A DNA stretch of 8,012 nt from JAKPNF01 sp031556275 (GTDB lineage Bacteria > Verrucomicrobiota > Verrucomicrobiia > Opitutales > JAKPNF01), in contig JAVBTG010000140.1 in NCBI GenBank assembly GCA_031556275.1, positions 1-8,012 of the forward strand, given 5' to 3'. Of this stretch, positions 6,308 through 8,012 are shown one piece after another; within the stretch, counting starts at the first letter, position 1, and every line of letters starts with the position of its first letter. Below the pieces are notes generated by a model. That model ran no database searches and was not told the DNA's origin. It saw nothing but the letters and a program-made list of their open reading frames with translations. A program made the translations under genes and the position numbers.

Positions 6308-6466
6308 TTAGGCTTCGGGCTTGGTTTTGCGCAGGCCGACCACGCGGTCGCCTTTGGTCCACTGGCCGCGTTTCGCCAGCAGCTCGACGCGCTCAAAGCG
6401 CTTCAGGACGTTGCGTTTCTTGCCGGCTGAACCGGTTCCCTTTTTGTAGCTGTTGTGCTGAGACAT
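6308..6466 (-). CDS. Small basic protein, Chlamydiae/Verrucomicrobia family (TIGR04137-like)
   Basis: This 52-aa, strongly basic protein begins MSQHNSYKKGT and contains RNVLKRFERVELLAKRGQW (18-36), then KGDRVVGLRKTKPEA at the end. I recognise this pattern (R-N-V-L-K-R-F-E-R, then G-x-W, then G-D-R-V, then K-T-K-P) as the small basic protein family confined to Chlamydiae and Verrucomicrobia. Function is not established. The charge, size and conservation suggest an RNA- or ribosome-associated role, which is inference. The in-frame frame extends 18 codons further upstream, but that part is hydrophobic, unlike the family, and overlaps the promoter candidate, so ATG 6464-6466 is chosen. No Shine-Dalgarno site is present. 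It is monocistronic, with its own promoter candidate upstream and terminator downstream, as expected for a highly expressed small gene. Confidence 0.88.
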   Translation of the reverse strand: MSQHNSYKKGTGSAGKKRNVLKRFERVELLAKRGQWTKGDRVVGLRKTKPEA

Positions 6467-6486
6467 GGATGTGAAATAGATTAAAG

Positions 6487-6513
6487 GTATTATCAAAACG
6501 AAATACCCGTCAA
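6487..6513 (-). promoter_or_regulatory. Candidate promoter of the small basic protein gene
   Basis: On the minus strand, TTGACG (6513-6508) is followed after 15 bp by TAATAC (6492-6487). Each box matches the sigma-70 consensus well, but the spacer is 1-2 bp short of the usual 16-18. The predicted transcript would start near 6480, giving a leader of about 14 nt. The call rests on visual consensus only. Confidence 0.4.
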
Positions 6514-6535
6514 GACACAACCAAAAAATTCCGCC

Positions 6536-6841
6536 CTATTCGGAAGACTTGGCCCAGCGCAGGTAGGCTTCGCCCACATGGGCGGCGTTGACGGCCAGCC
6601 ATTCGGGGGTTTCGTAGGGATGGGATCTGAGGATAAAGGACTCGAGTTTGGGAAAGGCGGCGTCCGTGCATTTGAACGTCAGGCGCCATTCGGACGCCGT
6701 CTCGATTTTGCCTTTCCAGCGGTAAACGGACTCGACGGGGCCTGATATCTGCACGCAGGCGGCCAGTCCCTGCTCAATGGTTGCGCTGGCCAGTTCCCGG
6801 GCTTGGCCGGGGGTTTCCACGGTCGTCCATGCGATCTTCAT
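6536..6841 (-). CDS. cutA: CutA1 divalent-cation tolerance protein
   Basis: The 101-aa protein matches CutA, a small trimeric, ferredoxin-like, PII-like protein linked historically to copper tolerance. Its precise role in bacteria is unsettled. Visible signatures are the N-terminal strand MKIAWTTVETPGQARELA, LAACVQISGPVESVYRWKGKIE (about 26-47), EWRLTFKC (51-58) and HPYETPEWLAV (74-84). Length fits the family at about 100-110 aa. The reading frame stays open to 6919, but the extra 26 codons do not resemble CutA, so ATG 6839-6841 is used. No Shine-Dalgarno site or strong promoter is evident upstream. The gene is divergent from rpoZ over 124 bp and lies 69 bp upstream of the small basic protein start on the same strand. 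The small gene's own promoter candidate is in that gap, and I see no strong hairpin there. Confidence 0.95.
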   Translation of the reverse strand: MKIAWTTVETPGQARELASATIEQGLAACVQISGPVESVYRWKGKIETASEWRLTFKCTDAAFPKLESFILRSHPYETPEWLAVNAAHVGEAYLRWAKSSE

Positions 6842-6887
6842 GCTGTGTAGGTAATCCCGGCGCGCCTCGGGGGCAAGCGAAATAATG

Positions 6888-6915
6888 TTGCCAAACGGGG
6901 GGCATTTCTTAAAAA
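6888..6915 (+). promoter_or_regulatory. Candidate promoter for rpoZ
   Basis: TTGCCA (6888-6893, five of six consensus bases) is followed after 16 bp by TAAAAA (6910-6915, four of six). It lies in the divergent cutA-rpoZ gap and would give a leader of about 44 nt carrying the rpoZ ribosome-binding site. The -10 box is weak. The call is visual. Confidence 0.35.
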
Positions 6916-6955
6916 TCATCCTTTCACCACTGTTTGCGCACCCATTTCATTTCAC

Positions 6956-6960
6956 GGAGG
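6956..6960 (+). promoter_or_regulatory. Ribosome-binding site of rpoZ
   Basis: GGAGG lies 5 bp before TTG 6966. It fixes the non-ATG start of rpoZ and is the only clear Shine-Dalgarno sequence ahead of any gene start in this window. Confidence 0.8.
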
Positions 6961-6965
6961 CCGCT

Positions 6966-7178
6966 TTGAGAACCGAATATTTACAGCAAGCCCAGAAGAT
7001 CATCACCGATCCGAACATTCTGATCAACGTGGTTTCCCGCCGCGTCAAGCAGCTCAAGACCGGCATGAAACCCCTCGTGGAATCGCTCGAAAAGCTCGAG
7101 CCCGAGGATGTGGCGTTGCGCGAGATCATCGAAGGCAAGATCACCTACGAGTTGTGGGATCCCTCCCAAGAGGCTTAA
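6966..7178 (+). CDS. rpoZ: DNA-directed RNA polymerase omega subunit
   Basis: This 70-aa protein has the omega/Rpb6 signature NILINVVSRRVKQLKTGMKPLVES (about 17-40). That corresponds to the conserved N-x-x-x-L-V-x-x-R-x-x-Q-L-x-x-G stretch by which omega clamps the beta-prime C-terminus and aids polymerase assembly. The tail has REIIEGKITYELWDP, matching the later omega helix (family pattern A-L-x-E-I-x-x-G-K-I). The start is TTG at 6966, chosen because GGAGG lies 5 bp upstream and the protein length then fits omega. The open frame continues upstream to 6885 with unrelated residues and no ribosome-binding site. The gene is divergent from cutA and is followed by a terminator and then smpB. A rpoZ product from a TTG start is plausible for keeping a small subunit in balance, but that is inference. 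Confidence 0.9.
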   Translation: MRTEYLQQAQKIITDPNILINVVSRRVKQLKTGMKPLVESLEKLEPEDVALREIIEGKITYELWDPSQEA

Positions 7179-7200
7179 GCTTGCCCATTTAGGTTTTTTT

Positions 7201-7242
7201 GGCCGTCGAGGATGCCCCCGTGCCTCTTGCGACGGCCTTTTT
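7201..7242 (+). terminator. Intrinsic terminator or attenuator between rpoZ and smpB
   Basis: GGCCGTCG (7201-7208) pairs with CGACGGCC (7230-7237), and AGG/CCT may pair inside. TTTTT (7238-7242) follows at once. The form is that of a plus-strand rho-independent terminator for rpoZ. It ends only 7 bp before the chosen smpB ATG. A run of seven T (7194-7200) precedes the stem, so it does not work as a terminator on the minus strand. Confidence 0.7.
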
Positions 7243-7249
7243 CTTCCCC

Positions 7250-7726
7250 ATGTGCGCCCAAAAGACAGACACCGACCGCGTGCGCGAGATCCGCAACGCC
7301 AAGGTCAGGCACCATTACTTCGTGGGAGACACCTACGAGGCGGGGATCCAATTGAAGGGCACGGAGATCAAGTCGATCCGGCTGGGCAAGGCGCAGATCA
7401 ACGAATCGTTCGTGCGCTTTGACAAGGGCGCCCCTTACGTCTATCAGGCGCATATCGAGGAGTACGCCTTTGGCAACATCCACAACCACAACCCCGTGCG
7501 CCCGCGAAAGCTGCTGCTGCACGCGCGTGAAAACGAGCGTATCCGCCATGCGATGGAGGCGGACGGCATGGCCGTCATCCCCACGCGCATTTATTTCAAG
7601 GGCGGGCTGATCAAAATAGAGATCGCGCTGTGCAAGGGCAAAAAGCTCTACGACAAGCGCGAGGACGTGAAAAAGAAAGAGGCCCAGCGCGAGACCGACC
7701 GGGCCATGAATTTCCGCCGCGCCTGA
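7250..7726 (+). CDS. smpB: SsrA (tmRNA)-binding protein SmpB
   Basis: SmpB binds tmRNA and brings it to stalled ribosomes for trans-translation in the cytoplasm. The 158-aa protein is of usual length. Family segments seen in order are REIRNAKVRHHYFVGDTYEAGIQL (about 12-35), GTEIKSIRLGKAQINESF (37-54), HIEEYAFGN (68-76), NPVRPRKLLLH (81-91), PTRIYFKGGLIKIEIAL (111-127) and the basic tail KGKKLYDKREDVKKKEAQRE (129-148). In the family this tail reaches the decoding centre and A-site. The ATG at 7250 gives the normal short N-terminus. A TTG at 7199 would add 17 residues encoded across the hairpin and is disfavoured, although AGG stands 5 bp before it. No Shine-Dalgarno site precedes 7250. trmL begins 11 bp after the stop, so the two are probably one transcript. 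Confidence 0.96.
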   Translation: MCAQKTDTDRVREIRNAKVRHHYFVGDTYEAGIQLKGTEIKSIRLGKAQINESFVRFDKGAPYVYQAHIEEYAFGNIHNHNPVRPRKLLLHARENERIRHAMEADGMAVIPTRIYFKGGLIKIEIALCKGKKLYDKREDVKKKEAQRETDRAMNFRRA

Positions 7727-7737
7727 TTTTCCGCGCC

Positions 7738-8012
7738 ATGCTGCACGTCGTTTTGTTTGAGCCGGAAATCCCGCAGAACACGGGGAATATCGGACGGCTG
7801 TGCGCGGTGACGAAGTCGCGGCTGCATTTGATTCACCCGCTCGGTTTTACGATCACCGACCGGCACCTCAAGCGCAGCGGGATGGATTATTGGAAGTCGC
7901 TCGACGTGCACCACCATGAGAATTGGGACGCCTTTTGTGCCAGCCCCGCGCGGCCCGCGCGTGTGTTCATGCTCAGCACGAAGGCGGAAAAACTCCACTG
8001 GGACGCCACCTT
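7738..8012 (+). CDS. trmL: tRNA (cytidine(34)-2'-O)-methyltransferase, SPOUT family, 3' end outside window
   Basis: The reading frame begins at ATG 7738, 11 bp after smpB, and is still open at the window end (91 complete codons). It starts MLHVVLFEPEIPQNTGNIGR and continues LCAVTKSRLHLIHPLGF, with RHLKRSGMDYW and, further on, VFMLSTKAEKLHWDAT. These are N-terminal hallmarks of TrmL/YibK, a knotted SPOUT methyltransferase of about 150-160 aa. The family uses S-adenosylmethionine to methylate the ribose at the wobble position 34 of certain leucine tRNAs. N14 and R20 in the PEIPQNTGNIGR block match the conserved substrate-side residues of the family. The C-terminal knot with the AdoMet loop is outside the window. 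A related tRNA/rRNA 2'-O-methyltransferase of the SpoU class is the alternative, but the start block fits TrmL best. Confidence 0.93.
   Translation, partial: MLHVVLFEPEIPQNTGNIGRLCAVTKSRLHLIHPLGFTITDRHLKRSGMDYWKSLDVHHHENWDAFCASPARPARVFMLSTKAEKLHWDAT

Noticed and set aside
6385..6520. Longer 70-aa version of the small basic protein starting at 6520
   Set aside because: The added 18 residues are hydrophobic, unlike the family, and would place the promoter candidate inside the coding sequence.

Overview
The window is an ordinary, gene-dense chromosomal segment, GC-rich by eye, most likely from the phylum Verrucomicrobiota (PVC superphylum). Two genes point there. One, at 1433-1852, resembles the uncharacterised family found in Planctomycetes and Verrucomicrobia (TIGR04138 / Minf_1886-like). 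The other, at 6308-6466, resembles the small basic protein known only from Chlamydiae and Verrucomicrobia (TIGR04137-like). Only one gene, rpoZ, has an obvious Shine-Dalgarno site. The family calls come from recognised motifs and remembered family patterns, not from a database search.

Layout, left to right. The 3' end of gatB (+) runs into a bidirectional terminator shared with a convergent, orphan GspG-like prepilin gene (-). After a 164-bp divergent intergenic region come the PVC-specific unknown gene and, 4 bp later, a two-repeat M16 zinc peptidase (both +). The M16 gene converges on a DUF192 lipoprotein gene (-). The gap between them is filled by a 165-bp imperfect palindrome whose outer ends contain both stop codons. 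The DUF192 gene is divergent, over a 28-bp gap, from an M24 Xaa-Pro peptidase gene (+). That gene and the small basic protein gene (-) share a second bidirectional terminator. cutA (-) follows, divergent from rpoZ-smpB-trmL (+), with trmL cut by the window end.

Functionally the window mixes translation and RNA genes (gatB, rpoZ, smpB, trmL, probably the small basic protein), two metallopeptidases and envelope or surface proteins (DUF192 lipoprotein, prepilin). I see no prophage, CRISPR array, toxin-antitoxin pair, tRNA or rRNA gene, and no clear defence or biosynthetic system. No intergenic gap exceeds about 165 bp. The least explained feature is the palindromic element at 4391-4555, together with a short hairpin at 1403-1423 that carries the same terminal sequence.
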